Source: Chloroflexota bacterium
Lineage (GTDB): Bacteria > Chloroflexota > Limnocylindria > Limnocylindrales > CSP1-4
DNA: 64,000 nt
Direction: 5' to 3'
Assembly (NCBI GenBank): GCA_016191345.1
Contig: JACPOU010000008.1
Location: 1-64,000 of the forward strand
This document shows, piece by piece, positions 32,747 to 41,669 of this stretch. The stretch's first letter is position 1. Each line of letters begins with the position of its first letter. Under the pieces are notes generated by a model, which made no database searches, was not told the DNA's origin, and saw only the letters and a list, made by a program, of their open reading frames with translations. The position numbers and the translations under genes were made by a program.

Positions 32747-32895
32747 TGCAAGCACCGACCGGATCGTTCGTGGTTCGTCGCCCCTCCGGGCAAGACGTAA
32801 TGTACGGTCCAGGGCCGGAATCGCGATACCGGCTTATCCACGACTTTCGGGACTCGATTCGCGATTCCATGCATGCCGTCCACACGTTGTCCACG
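32747..32895. repeat. 150-bp direct repeat, copy 2 (DnaA-box-like sites)
   Basis: Every shared block is displaced exactly 451 bp from copy 1, and the three 9-mers keep spacings of 42 and 11 (32834, 32876, 32887). Sequence between the blocks has diverged, so the boxes and the GCCC-ctcc-GGGC hairpin look selectively retained. Confidence 0.75.
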
Positions 32896-32908
32896 CTTCA
32901 CTGCGCGA

Positions 32909-33469
32909 TCACCGCTCCTCGAGGGGCCAGGATGTGCTAGCGACGGCAATCGCGGGCAGTCCACCCGCTCCGACTTCGATCTCGTAGCCCCTCCCGGCGA
33001 GCTCGAGCCGCAGCGTCGCCCGGCCGATCGGGGCGATTCTCCCCTCCCCCGCCGCGACCGCGAGCCCGTCCGAGACGGTCAGGAGGTCGAGCGTCGACGC
33101 CTCGGCGAGCGCCGGCAGGCCTGCCGCGAGGATCGCGAGGCCCGGGGCGCCGTGCCCGACGAGGACGAACCGCGGCGCGGACGCATCGAACCGGAGGTGC
33201 TCGACCCCTCCCCTCCCCGTTCGATTGCCGTGGAGGCTTCCGTCCGCCTCGCGATGGAGGGTCAGGAGCGCCTCGGGCGTGGCGGATTCGAGTCGCGCGA
33301 ATGCCCCGTCCGGGCCCGTCTCGACCGTATGGGCCACGCCGAGCGCCGAGCCGGTACCCGCGACCACCCAGCGCCAGCGCCGGCCGCGTCGCCCATCGGC
33401 GACGGACCAGGTGACCGTCGAGCCGTCGGCATCGACGAACGTGCCCGCCCGGCGGACGAGGTCGCTCAC
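32909..33469 (-). CDS. conserved hypothetical protein downstream of hflX
   Basis: A 186-aa protein, starting at GTG 33469, which overlaps the hflX stop (GTGA). It is beta-rich, with RRWRWVVAGTGSALGVAHTV, then LLTLHREADGSLHGNRTGRG and VEHLRFDASAPRFVLVGHGA. No signal peptide or catalytic motif is recognised. The overlap shows it is the last gene of the miaB-miaA-hflX transcript. Confidence 0.65.
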   Translation of the reverse strand: MSDLVRRAGTFVDADGSTVTWSVADGRRGRRWRWVVAGTGSALGVAHTVETGPDGAFARLESATPEALLTLHREADGSLHGNRTGRGGVEHLRFDASAPRFVLVGHGAPGLAILAAGLPALAEASTLDLLTVSDGLAVAAGEGRIAPIGRATLRLELAGRGYEIEVGAGGLPAIAVASTSWPLEER

Positions 33470-34782
33470 TCGACGGGCGCGGACTCGAGCGTCTCGGTCC
33501 ACGCCGCCGCCACGCGCTCCAGCTCGCCAGCGAGTGCCGGCGCGACGCGACCCGTCACGTGCACGTCGCGGTTGCCGTAGTCGAGCTCGATCGTGCCCCG
33601 CTCGCGGATCCGGGCGAGGAGCTCGCCGGCCGCGTACGGAACGTGGACGTCGACCGCGACCCACAGCGAGGCGAGCAGTGCGGAGAGCTCCAGGCGGAGC
33701 GTGTCGAGGCCGTAGCCGGTGAGCGCGGACACGGACACCGAGCCGGCGATGACCGGCGCCGGGGCGGTCCCGTCGAGCGCGGCACGATCCACCAGATCGG
33801 CCTTGTTGAACACGACGAGCCGCGGCTTCCCGCCGGCTCCGAGCTCGTCGAGGACCGTCTGGACGGTCAGGCGATGCTCCAGGAAGTGCGCGTCGGAGGC
33901 ATCGACGACCTCCAGGAGCACGTCCGCCCGGTTGACCTCCTCGAGGGTCGCCCGGAACGCGTCGACCAGCTGGTGCGGGAGCTTGTGGATGAACCCGACC
34001 GTGTCCGTGATGATCGCGGCCTGACCGTCGCCGAGCTTCACCTGGCGGCTCGTGGGATCAAGCGTCGCAAAGAGCTTGTCCTCGGCGAGCGCCACGTCGG
34101 AGCCGACGAGCGAGTTCAGGAGCGTCGACTTCCCGGCGTTCGTGTAGCCGACGATGCCGACCGTGGCCATCAGCCGCCGGTCGCGGCCGCGGGCCGCGGT
34201 CTCGCGGTTCTGGCGGACCTCGTCCACCCGCCCCTTCATCTTCTTGATCCGGTCGCGGATGATCCGCCGGTCGGTCTCGAGCTGGCTCTCACCCGGTCCG
34301 CGCGACCCGATCCCGCCCTGCGTCCGGGAGAGGTGTGTCCAGAGGCGCGTCAGGCGGGGCAGCTGGTATTCGAGCTGGGCGAGCTCCACCTGGAGCCGGC
34401 CTTCGTGGGTCCGGGCGTGCTGGGCGAAGATGTCGAGGATCAGCCGGCTCCGATCGATGACCTTGACGTTGAGCAGGCTCTCGAGCGACTTCTGCTGGCT
34501 CGGCGAGAGCTCGTCGTCCGCCACGAGGAGGTCGAAGCGAGTCTCGTTCTTGGCCGCGACCAGGTCCTCCGCCTTGCCCTTGCCGACATACCAGTTCGGG
34601 TCGACATGGCGGCGGTTCTGCCACTCCGCGCCGACGACCTCGGCCCCCGCGGTCGCGGCGAGGGCGGCAAGTTCGGTCAGCGAATCCTCGGCCGACCAGC
34701 CGCTGTCGTCACCGGTGTCGACGGCGACGAGGAAGGCCCGCTCGACGGGCGGCGCGAGGTCGATCGTCGAGGCCTTCGGCAC
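33466..34782 (-). CDS. hflX: ribosome-associated GTPase HflX
   Basis: A 438-aa protein. The N-terminal HflX domain (residues 15-200) has NRRHVDPNWYVGKGKAEDLV, DRSRLILDIFAQHARTHEGR and GIGSRGPGESQLETDRR. The G domain has GYTNAGKS (212-219, G1), a DPTSRQ switch I, DTVGFI (G3) and NKAD (G4). It starts at GTG 34782. HflX splits stalled or hibernating ribosomes in other bacteria. It follows miaA, the classical neighbourhood. Confidence 0.95.
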   Translation of the reverse strand: MPKASTIDLAPPVERAFLVAVDTGDDSGWSAEDSLTELAALAATAGAEVVGAEWQNRRHVDPNWYVGKGKAEDLVAAKNETRFDLLVADDELSPSQQKSLESLLNVKVIDRSRLILDIFAQHARTHEGRLQVELAQLEYQLPRLTRLWTHLSRTQGGIGSRGPGESQLETDRRIIRDRIKKMKGRVDEVRQNRETAARGRDRRLMATVGIVGYTNAGKSTLLNSLVGSDVALAEDKLFATLDPTSRQVKLGDGQAAIITDTVGFIHKLPHQLVDAFRATLEEVNRADVLLEVVDASDAHFLEHRLTVQTVLDELGAGGKPRLVVFNKADLVDRAALDGTAPAPVIAGSVSVSALTGYGLDTLRLELSALLASLWVAVDVHVPYAAGELLARIRERGTIELDYGNRDVHVTGRVAPALAGELERVAAAWTETLESAPVE

Positions 34783-34852
34783 GAAGAGAAGGATAGACGC
34801 GCGGGGATGGATGCCGCCGGGGCACGGCCCACCGCACCCGTGTTGTGAACCT

Positions 34853-35782
34853 TCAGCCGAGCAGGGACCGCGCCTGTTCGACGGCCCATCGATGCGAATC
34901 ACGCGCTGCCGGATCCAGCCACTCGATCTCGGGCTCGCGCCGGAACCACGTCCGCTGGCGCTTCGCGAAGGCGACGTTGCGGGCGGCGTCACGCTCGATC
35001 GCCGCTTCGCGGGTGATCTCGCCATCGAGGACGGCCCACGCCTCGGCATAGCCGATCGCCGAGAACGCGCGCAGCGATGGGTCCCAGCGATCGCGCAGGG
35101 CACGGGCTTCCTCGATGAGCCCGGCATCGAACTGGGCGCGGGCCCGGGCGGCGATCCAGCCGGCGTGGACGTCGCGCGGCACATCGAGGCCGAGCCAGGC
35201 CACGGGGCCGCCGTAGCCGCGAGCCGCTGGCAGCGCGACGTCGCCGGCGATCTCGGCGATCTCGAGGGCGCGCGCCACCCGTCGCGGGTTGGCCAGGTCG
35301 ATCCGGGCGGCCAGGCGGGGCGCGATGGATCGGAGCCTCGCCGCCCCGGGGGCGACCCCGTGCTCGGCCATCGTCGCCTCGATGGTCGCGCGGATGCCGG
35401 CGTCGGAGGGCAGGGCGTCGAGGTCGAGGCCGCGCGCGATCGCCCGGAGGTAGAAGCCGGTCCCACCGGCGAGGATCGCGAGCCCGCCGCGCGCCGCGAT
35501 GTCCGTGAGCACGGGCGTCACATGCGCCGCGAAGTCCGCCACCGAGAAGCCGGCGTCGGGATCCACGAGGTCGAGGCCGTGGTGGGGCACGCCTCGCCGC
35601 TCGGCGACGGTCGCCTTGGCGGTCCCGATGTCGAGGCCGCGGTAGACCTGCCGCGAATCCGCCGAGATGACCTCGGCCGGGGTGCTGTCGGCTCGGAACC
35701 GTTCCGCAATGTCGACGGCGAGGCCGGTCTTGCCGGTCGCGGTGGGACCGGCGATGACGAGCAGCGGCGGGGCCGCGCTCAC
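34853..35782 (-). CDS. miaA: tRNA dimethylallyltransferase MiaA
   Basis: A 309-aa enzyme that prenylates A37 of tRNAs reading U-initial codons. Visible motifs are the P-loop GPTATGKT (12-19), ISADSRQVYRGLDIGTAKA with the catalytic Asp, and ILAGGTGFYLRAIARG. The C-terminal RNVAFAKRQRTWFRRE is the tRNA-binding end. It starts at GTG 35782, overlapping the miaB stop, so miaB and miaA are coupled and act successively on the same base. Confidence 0.95.
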   Translation of the reverse strand: MSAAPPLLVIAGPTATGKTGLAVDIAERFRADSTPAEVISADSRQVYRGLDIGTAKATVAERRGVPHHGLDLVDPDAGFSVADFAAHVTPVLTDIAARGGLAILAGGTGFYLRAIARGLDLDALPSDAGIRATIEATMAEHGVAPGAARLRSIAPRLAARIDLANPRRVARALEIAEIAGDVALPAARGYGGPVAWLGLDVPRDVHAGWIAARARAQFDAGLIEEARALRDRWDPSLRAFSAIGYAEAWAVLDGEITREAAIERDAARNVAFAKRQRTWFRREPEIEWLDPAARDSHRWAVEQARSLLG

Positions 35783-37446
35783 GAGACGACCGGGCGGCCT
35801 CGCAGGGCGTACGGGCCGGCGTGGTCCACCCGGACCGTCACGAGCTCGCCGAGCCAGGCGGTGGGACCGGCGAGGTGGACGAGCTTGTTGCCCCGCGTGC
35901 GGCCGGACAGGGCGACCTCACCGGGCCCGGGGTGGACACCGCGGGATCCTGCCACCTCGCCCTCGGCTGCCCCGTCGCCGGCCGGCTCCTCGTGGTCGTG
36001 GGAGCGCTCCCGAGCGATCGTGTCCACGAGAACCTCCACGTCGCGGCCCAGCCAGGCTTGATTCCGCTCCAGCCCGATCGGCTCCTGGATCGCCAGGAGG
36101 GCGTTGAGTCGGCGTCGCTTCTCCGCCGTCGGGACGTCATCGGCGAGGCGCGTTGCGGGCGTGCCGGGCCGCTCGGAGTACGCGGCCGCGAAGACCTGGT
36201 CGTAGCGGACGGCCGCGAGGAACCGGAGGGTCCGCTCGAACTGGGCCTCGGTCTCGCCGCAGAAGCCGACGATGACATCCGTCGAGACCGTGATCCCGGG
36301 GATCGCGGCCCGGATCTTCTCGAGTCGTTCGAGGTAGTGCCCGGTCGTGTACTGGCGGCCCATCCGCCGGAGGACCTCGTCGTCGCCGGACTGGACGGGC
36401 AGGTGGAGCGACTCACAGAGGCTGGGGCATGCCGCCATCGCCTCGATGAGCCGGTCCGAGAGATCCCAGGGGTGCGAGGTGATGAACCGGAGGCGCGGGA
36501 TCGCGGGCACGCCGTCGGCGGTCCGCAGCGCATCGATGGCGCGGATCAGCTCGGCGAGGTCCGGCCGCGACCCGAGATCCAGGCGCCGGCCCGCCCAGCG
36601 CTCCGTGGCGATATGCCCGAAGCGCGGCTCGGGGGCGAGGTCGTGCCCGTAGGAGTTGACATTCTGGCCGAGGAGCGTGACCTCGCGGAACCCGGCCTCG
36701 GCGATCGCGCGGGCCTCCGCCACGATTTCGTCGAAGGGCCGGCTCCGCTCCGGCCCGCGGCTGAACGGGACGATGCAGTACGTGCAGGTCTTGTCGCAGC
36801 CGTAGATGATCGGCAGCCAGGCCGAAATCGCGGATCCGCGCTGCACCGCGCCCGAGGCGACGGCCGCCGCCCGCGTGGCCGAGAGGTGATCGGCCACGCC
36901 CACCGCCGTCCGGCCGACGATCGTCGTCGCCCCGACAGCACCCACGGGCGCCTGCGCCGAGGCGAGCCCGAGGCGGTCCACGAGCTCCGGCTCCTCGTCC
37001 GGGCGGAGGAAGAGGTCCACGGCCGGGAACCGGCGCTCCAGGCCCTCGCGGTCACGTTCCCGGACCGCACAGCCGGTCAGGACGACCCGCAGGGAGGCAT
37101 TCGAGGCCTTGAGCGCATTGAGATACCCCTGCCGGCCGATGACCTTCTGCTCGGCGAGCTCCCGGATCGCGCAGGTGTTGATGACGACGAGGTCCGCGGC
37201 CTCCATCGTGGGAGCCTCGGTGGCGCCCGCGGCCAGGAGCCGGCCGGCCATCTCCTCGGAATCGCTGCGGTTCATCTGGCAGCCGAGCGTCCAGACGTAG
37301 AACCGCGGCAGCGCCCGCGGTTCGGGGCGGAACTCCCCGACGCGAACATCTACCGGCGCCGCCGTGGTGCGCGTAGCCGAGGGTCCGGGCGGCGCCACAT
37401 CGAGGACGGGCAGGGCGGCTCGCGTGGGTCGCGGCGGATCGATCAC
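35779..37446 (-). CDS. miaB: tRNA methylthiotransferase MiaB
   Basis: A 555-aa radical-SAM enzyme that methylthiolates i6A37. The UPF0004 cluster cysteines are in YVWTLGCQMN, INTCAIRE and LTGCAVRE; the radical-SAM triad is CDKTCTYC. The C-terminal TRAM domain is present but contains a hydrophilic insertion after LVDTIARER (SHDHEEPAGDGAAEGEVAGS). I use GTG 37446; ATG 37470 is possible but overlaps the terC start codon on the other strand. Confidence 0.93.
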   Translation of the reverse strand: MIDPPRPTRAALPVLDVAPPGPSATRTTAAPVDVRVGEFRPEPRALPRFYVWTLGCQMNRSDSEEMAGRLLAAGATEAPTMEAADLVVINTCAIRELAEQKVIGRQGYLNALKASNASLRVVLTGCAVRERDREGLERRFPAVDLFLRPDEEPELVDRLGLASAQAPVGAVGATTIVGRTAVGVADHLSATRAAAVASGAVQRGSAISAWLPIIYGCDKTCTYCIVPFSRGPERSRPFDEIVAEARAIAEAGFREVTLLGQNVNSYGHDLAPEPRFGHIATERWAGRRLDLGSRPDLAELIRAIDALRTADGVPAIPRLRFITSHPWDLSDRLIEAMAACPSLCESLHLPVQSGDDEVLRRMGRQYTTGHYLERLEKIRAAIPGITVSTDVIVGFCGETEAQFERTLRFLAAVRYDQVFAAAYSERPGTPATRLADDVPTAEKRRRLNALLAIQEPIGLERNQAWLGRDVEVLVDTIARERSHDHEEPAGDGAAEGEVAGSRGVHPGPGEVALSGRTRGNKLVHLAGPTAWLGELVTVRVDHAGPYALRGRPVVS

Positions 37447-37468
37447 GCCGAGACGATACCCTTTCGCC

Positions 37469-38260
37469 ATGGATCTGCTGACGAACCCCGAGACCTGGAT
37501 CGCCCTGCTCACCCTGACCGTCCTGGAGATCGTCCTCGGCATCGACAACATCGTCTTCATCTCCATCCTCACCGACAAGCTCGCCGAGGAGCAGCGAGCC
37601 CGGGCCCGGACGATCGGACTCGGCCTCGCGATGGGGATGCGGATCCTGCTGCTCCTGACGATCACGTGGGTGGTGGGCCTCACCGAGCCGCTCGTGACGC
37701 TGCTGGGCCAGGAGCTCTCCGGGCGCGACACCATCCTCATCGGCGGCGGGCTCTTCCTCCTGGCGAAGGCGACGACGGAGATCCACGAAACCCTGGAGGG
37801 CGAGGAGGCCCATGGGGTCGCTCGCGGCACGGCCACCCTCGGCGCCGTGCTGGTCCAGATCGCCCTGCTCGACGTGGTCTTCTCCCTCGACTCGGTGATC
37901 ACCGCCGTCGGGATGGCCGACGAGGTCATCGTGATGATCGCGGCCGTCGTGATCGCGATCGGCGTGATGCTCGTGGCAGCCGGTCCCCTCGCGGCGTTCG
38001 TCGGCCGCCATCCGACCGTGAAGATGCTCGCCCTCAGCTTCCTGCTGCTCATCGGGATGTCGCTGGTTGCGGACGGCCTCGACATCGACATCCCGAAGGG
38101 CTACGTGTACTTCGCGATGGGCTTCTCGGTGTTCGTCGAGATGCTGAACCTGCGGCTTCGCCGCCGGCAGGACCCCATCCACCTCCGCCCGACCTTCGTC
38201 AAGGAGCTGGCTGCCGACGCCCCGGGCGGCGAGACGCCCGCCGCCTCAACCCGGGGCTGA
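37469..38260 (+). CDS. TerC-family integral membrane protein
   Basis: A 263-aa protein with about seven transmembrane segments. The TerC signatures LEIVLGIDNIVFIS (segment 1) and LLDVVFSLDSVITAVGM (segment 5) with conserved acidic residues in the membrane are clear. Relatives help export metals such as manganese or support metalation of exoenzymes. It diverges from miaB with no spacer (start codons overlap on opposite strands). Confidence 0.92.
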   Translation: MDLLTNPETWIALLTLTVLEIVLGIDNIVFISILTDKLAEEQRARARTIGLGLAMGMRILLLLTITWVVGLTEPLVTLLGQELSGRDTILIGGGLFLLAKATTEIHETLEGEEAHGVARGTATLGAVLVQIALLDVVFSLDSVITAVGMADEVIVMIAAVVIAIGVMLVAAGPLAAFVGRHPTVKMLALSFLLLIGMSLVADGLDIDIPKGYVYFAMGFSVFVEMLNLRLRRRQDPIHLRPTFVKELAADAPGGETPAASTRG

Positions 38261-38271
38261 CGGGTCGATTG

Positions 38272-39183
38272 TCAGCGGCCGACGACCGCTCGCACGCCCA
38301 CGCCGACGGCCTCGGGGACGTCGAGCGCCGCATGCGCTTCCGCGTACGTCTCCGTGTCGCCGTGGTAATCCGATCCGCCGGTCGGCTGGAGCCGTGCCTC
38401 CGCGGCGACGGCGGCGACGGCGGCGACCGTCTCCGCGTCGAACGTCCGGTAGTAGACCTCGAGCCCGCCCAGCCCGGCCGCCTTGAGCTCACGGATGAGG
38501 TCGAGGCGCTCAGGGGCCTCCCCGAAGTGGGCCAGCGACGCGAGCCCGCCCGCCGCCCGGATCGCCCGGATCGCCTCGACCGGGCCGAGGCCCTCGCGCG
38601 GCACGTAGCCGGGCCGCCCACGGGACAGGTACAGCGAGAACGCCTCCTCGACGCTCGACACGTAGCCCTTCGCGATCATCGCCCGGGCAACGCGCGGCCG
38701 GCCAAGGGCGTCGTCCTCACCGGTCACGGGAAGCGCCTCGAGGGCGTCGTCGACGGGTCGGCCGATATCCGCGAGGCGCCGGACCATCTGCTCGAAGCGC
38801 ACGCGGCGCCGCGTCCGCTGCAGTGCAAGCGTCGCCTCGAGGCCCTCGTCGTCCGGGTCCACCCCGAGCCCGAGGACGTGGACCTCGCTCTCGCGGAGGT
38901 CGGGCCGATCCGTGACCGCGTTCAGCTCGATCCCGGGCAGCAGCTCCAGGCCCGGTGGTATCGCGTGCGCGGCGAGGACCTCCCGCACGCCGGCGAGCGT
39001 GTCGTGGTCCGTGATCGCGAGGAGCCGGACGCCGGCGGTCGCGGCCGCGGCGACGAGCTCGCCCGGCTCGAGCAGGCCGTCGGAGCGAGCGGTATGCGTA
39101 TGGAGATCGATCGTCGACGGCGCCGCGGGGACCACCGGGTCGCCGGCCGCGACATGGCGCCGCCTGGCCGCGGCCACGCTCAA
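38272..39183 (-). CDS. PHP-domain phosphoesterase
   Basis: A 303-aa protein of the YciV-like/RNase AM group: IDLHTHTARSDG (metal site), LLAITDHDTLAG, LLPGIELNA, AHFGEA and PTGGSDYHG at the C-terminus complete the PHP metal cluster. These hydrolyse 3',5'-bisphosphates or act as 5'-3' exonucleases. It starts at TTG 39183, overlapping the ymdB-like stop, so the two form a unit. Confidence 0.88.
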   Translation of the reverse strand: MSVAAARRRHVAAGDPVVPAAPSTIDLHTHTARSDGLLEPGELVAAAATAGVRLLAITDHDTLAGVREVLAAHAIPPGLELLPGIELNAVTDRPDLRESEVHVLGLGVDPDDEGLEATLALQRTRRRVRFEQMVRRLADIGRPVDDALEALPVTGEDDALGRPRVARAMIAKGYVSSVEEAFSLYLSRGRPGYVPREGLGPVEAIRAIRAAGGLASLAHFGEAPERLDLIRELKAAGLGGLEVYYRTFDAETVAAVAAVAAEARLQPTGGSDYHGDTETYAEAHAALDVPEAVGVGVRAVVGR

Positions 39184-39959
39184 CCCTCGAAGACCCGCGT
39201 CACCCGCTCGATCGCGAGCGCGCGGCCGGTCGCGGGGTCGATGTCAATCTGCGTCGCGTTGAGGATGACCGGCCCGCTGCCGACCTCGAAGCGGGTGGGC
39301 AGCGCGTTGATGAACCGCGGCAGAACCGTCCTGGGATCGAAGCCGATGACGCTCCAGATGGGTCCGGTCATGCCGAGGTCCGTCTGGTAGGCCGTGCCGC
39401 CGGGCAGGATCCGCTCGTCGCCGGTCACGACGTGGGTGTGCGTGCCGACGACCGCCGACACCCGCCCGTCGAGGTGGAGCCCCAGCGCGTTCTTTTCCGA
39501 GGTGACCTCGCAATGGAAGTCCGCGAGACGGATCGGCGGCAGCGCTTCCGAGGATTCGTCGAGGAGCCGGTCCATGTCGGTGAAGGGGTTCTCGATCGGC
39601 TGCATGTAGGTCCGGCCCTGAAGGTTGACGACCGCGAGGTCCGTCCCGTCGAGGGCCTGGTAGACACCCCAGCCACGCCCGGGGACGTCGTGCGTGCCGT
39701 AGTTGAGGGGCCGGAGGATCCGGTCGTTCGCGTCGAGGACCGGGTAGATCTCGCGCTTGTCCCAGATGTGGTTGCCGGAGGTGATGACGTCGACCCCATG
39801 GGCAAAGAGCGCATCGGCGATTGACGCGGTGAGCCCCATCCCGCCGGCGAGGTTCTCTCCGTTGGCAGTCACGAAGTCGATGCCGCGTTCCTCGCGAAGC
39901 CCGGGCAGGATCGCCTCGAGCGCGAGGCGCCCGGGCTTGCCGATGACGTCGCCGATCAT
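39180..39959 (-). CDS. ymdB: YmdB-type metallophosphoesterase
   Basis: A 259-aa calcineurin-like phosphodiesterase of the TIGR00282/YmdB family: IGDVIGKPGR, TANGENLAGGMGLT, ITSGNHIWDKREIY, LADFHCEVTSEKNALG and VVGTHTHVVTGDERIL carry the binuclear metal ligands. In-frame codons before ATG 39959 encode RVL, the expected start of the first strand, but no start codon precedes them, so ATG 39959 is the only choice. It is normally next to rny; here the 7.9-kb element lies between them. Confidence 0.92.
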   Translation of the reverse strand: MIGDVIGKPGRLALEAILPGLREERGIDFVTANGENLAGGMGLTASIADALFAHGVDVITSGNHIWDKREIYPVLDANDRILRPLNYGTHDVPGRGWGVYQALDGTDLAVVNLQGRTYMQPIENPFTDMDRLLDESSEALPPIRLADFHCEVTSEKNALGLHLDGRVSAVVGTHTHVVTGDERILPGGTAYQTDLGMTGPIWSVIGFDPRTVLPRFINALPTRFEVGSGPVILNATQIDIDPATGRALAIERVTRVFEG

Positions 39960-40104
39960 CAGGACCCGGCAGGCGCCCGGCGGCCGCGGCGCGTTGCCGT
40001 TCGGCGGGTTGCCGAGGCGGACCCGACCCGCGAGCTGGTCGCCGGTCGTGCCGCCGGGGCCGCCTACTTCGCGTACCCCGCGCCCGTGCGTGACGGACGC
40101 CTAT

Positions 40105-40124
40105 TGCAGCATCTATGCAGCATC
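40105..40124. repeat. left end direct repeats (candidate attL)
   Basis: TGCAGCATC occurs at 40105-40113 and 40116-40124, two bases apart. The same doublet with a 3-base spacer is at the right end. A possible integrase promoter overlaps it: TTGCAG at 40104-40109 and an extended -10 TGATACACT at 40126-40134, with a long 19-base spacer. Confidence 0.55.
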
Positions 40125-40209
40125 GTGATACACTCCGGCACAGCAGCGCGACGATCCGGCCATTGGCCGACCGGACCGGCTCGCGCTCGACTCGGAAAGG
40201 ACCCGAGCC

Positions 40210-41304
40210 ATGCAGGAGACTACCCGACCACGTCGGACGCCGGGTGCCGGCAGCCTCTACGAAACCGCCACGGGCATGTGGCGAGGCGCCTACGTCGTCG
40301 AAGATCCCACGACGCGAGCGCGCGTGCGCCGCTACGTATCCGGACACTCGCGGGCGGAGGCTGGCCGCCGACTCCGCGAAGCGATCGCGACATCTGATCA
40401 GGACGCGGCGCTCGCCGCCTCTCCTACTCTCGGATGGTGGGCGACGCGATGGCTGGACACGCTAGCAGCATCCGACCGTGTCAGGCCGGCAACGCTTCGA
40501 AGCTACCGGAAAGTCATCGTGCAGCACGTGGTGCCGCAGCTCGGATCCTGGCCGCTTGCGGATCTCCGTCCGGGCGACGTGGAGCGATGGTGGGCCGGTC
40601 TCCTCGAGCGCGGTCTCAAGCCGTCTACCGTGGCTCTATCGCGCCGCATCCTGGCCGCATGCCTTGCTGACGCCGAGCGGGACGGCCGTGCCCCGCGCAA
40701 CGCTGCTCGGCTAGCCCATGCGCCACGGGTCGAAGGCACGACACGGCGCCGGACGTTGACCGCCGCCGAGGCCCGGAACCTGCTAGACCTTGCCCGGGAC
40801 GATTTGAGCGCCGGCCTCCTCGTCACCCTGGCACTTGGCACCGGCGCCCGTGTCGGCGAGCTCCTCGCACTCACCTGGGACGATGTCGATCTCAGCGCCG
40901 GGACCGTGAGCATCCACGGGAGCCGTTCGCGAGCCGGCGTCGGGCCGACCAAGAGCCGCCGCGGTGTGCGGACCGTCAAGCTCCCTCCGTTCGCGCTCGA
41001 GGCACTACGGGCCGAGGCACGCAGGAATGGGCCTGTTATCGCGTTGCCGGATGGGCGCCCGATGACACCCGAACGTGCCGGCGAGCGATGGCGAGCATTT
41101 CGAGATGTGGCCGAGCTCGAGGAGCTCCGCTTCCATGACTTGCGCGGGACGTTTGCGACGCTCGCCTTGGCGCGCGGCGTCCCTGCGAAGGCCCTTGCCG
41201 ACGTTCTCGGGCATGATCCAGCCGTCTTGCTCCGCACCTATGCCGGTCCGATCGAGAACGCCCGCGACACGATCGCCGATGCGATCGGCGAGGCCCTCCG
41301 ATGA
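40210..41304 (+). CDS. int: tyrosine recombinase (integrase)
   Basis: A 364-aa integrase. Residues 1-60 form an AP2-like arm-binding region (GSLYETATGMWRGAYVVEDP), 70-165 the SAM-like core-binding domain and 180-364 the catalytic domain. Catalytic residues are visible: Arg214 (GTGARVGELLAL), Lys248 region (GPTKSRRG), His309-x-x-Arg312 (FHDLRGTFATLAL), His335 (DVLGHDPA) and Tyr344 (RTYAGPIENA). AAAGGA lies eight bases before ATG 40210. It sits 86 bases from the left end repeat. Confidence 0.95.
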   Translation: MQETTRPRRTPGAGSLYETATGMWRGAYVVEDPTTRARVRRYVSGHSRAEAGRRLREAIATSDQDAALAASPTLGWWATRWLDTLAASDRVRPATLRSYRKVIVQHVVPQLGSWPLADLRPGDVERWWAGLLERGLKPSTVALSRRILAACLADAERDGRAPRNAARLAHAPRVEGTTRRRTLTAAEARNLLDLARDDLSAGLLVTLALGTGARVGELLALTWDDVDLSAGTVSIHGSRSRAGVGPTKSRRGVRTVKLPPFALEALRAEARRNGPVIALPDGRPMTPERAGERWRAFRDVAELEELRFHDLRGTFATLALARGVPAKALADVLGHDPAVLLRTYAGPIENARDTIADAIGEALR

Positions 41305-41669
41305 CGAGAGAGCTGCCCGGCCCCGGAAAGCCAACCTTCGACGGCGACCCGATCGCCGTGGACCCGGGCCTCATTTCGGCTCTCGCACCCCTACCACATC
41401 TCGCGTACTTGATCGGCCAACCCGTCGCAGAGCACGCAGCCCCTCGACCGCTGGCGCCCGCAGCGGGCCGCCCCAACATACGCCGCGCGGCTGGGCGCCC
41501 GCCCTGGGAGCGCGATGAGTTCCTACGACACTGGAATGCCGCCGTTGCAGCTACTCCGGAGCCAAAGACGCACGCCGCCATCGCCGAGCACTTCATCAGG
41601 CAGGACGGGACCGAGGGGATTGAGCCCGGTTCGCTTCGAAAGCTCCGGCGACGCTTCCTCGATAAATAA
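41301..41669 (+). CDS. small protein overlapping the integrase
   Basis: A 122-aa protein starting in the ATGA overlap with int. The N-terminal two thirds is Pro/Ala-rich and probably flexible; the C-terminal part (THAAIAEHFIRQDGTEGIEP, then SLRKLRRRFLDK) looks like a small helical DNA-binding domain. No named family recognised. Confidence 0.65.
   Translation: MTRELPGPGKPTFDGDPIAVDPGLISALAPLPHLAYLIGQPVAEHAAPRPLAPAAGRPNIRRAAGRPPWERDEFLRHWNAAVAATPEPKTHAAIAEHFIRQDGTEGIEPGSLRKLRRRFLDK

Larger units (their letters stand above)
32108..32908. other. 801-bp gene-free region with DnaA-box-like sites
   Basis: No open frame here has coding character. It holds two 150-bp direct repeats (separate entries), four copies of TGCAAGCACC (32296, 32686, 32718, 32747) and six DnaA-box-like 9-mers on the plus strand: TTATCCACG at 32383 and 32834, TCGTCCACA at 32425, CCGTCCACA at 32876, CCGTCCACG at 32436 and TTGTCCACG at 32887. 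An origin-like or DnaA-titration role is an inference; no dnaA or dnaN is in the window. Confidence 0.6.

Noticed and set aside
35821-39390. An 1189-codon open frame on the plus strand
   Set aside because: It is antisense to miaB, the PHP gene and ymdB, which have full family motifs. High GC content removes stops from the opposite strand, and the frame crosses terC.
39960-40103. N-terminal extension of ymdB into the element junction
   Set aside because: The frame is open with plausible codons, but contains no ATG, GTG or TTG before a TAG at 40101-40103; rejoining the ends at the TGCAGCATC motifs does not give a continuous in-frame start either.
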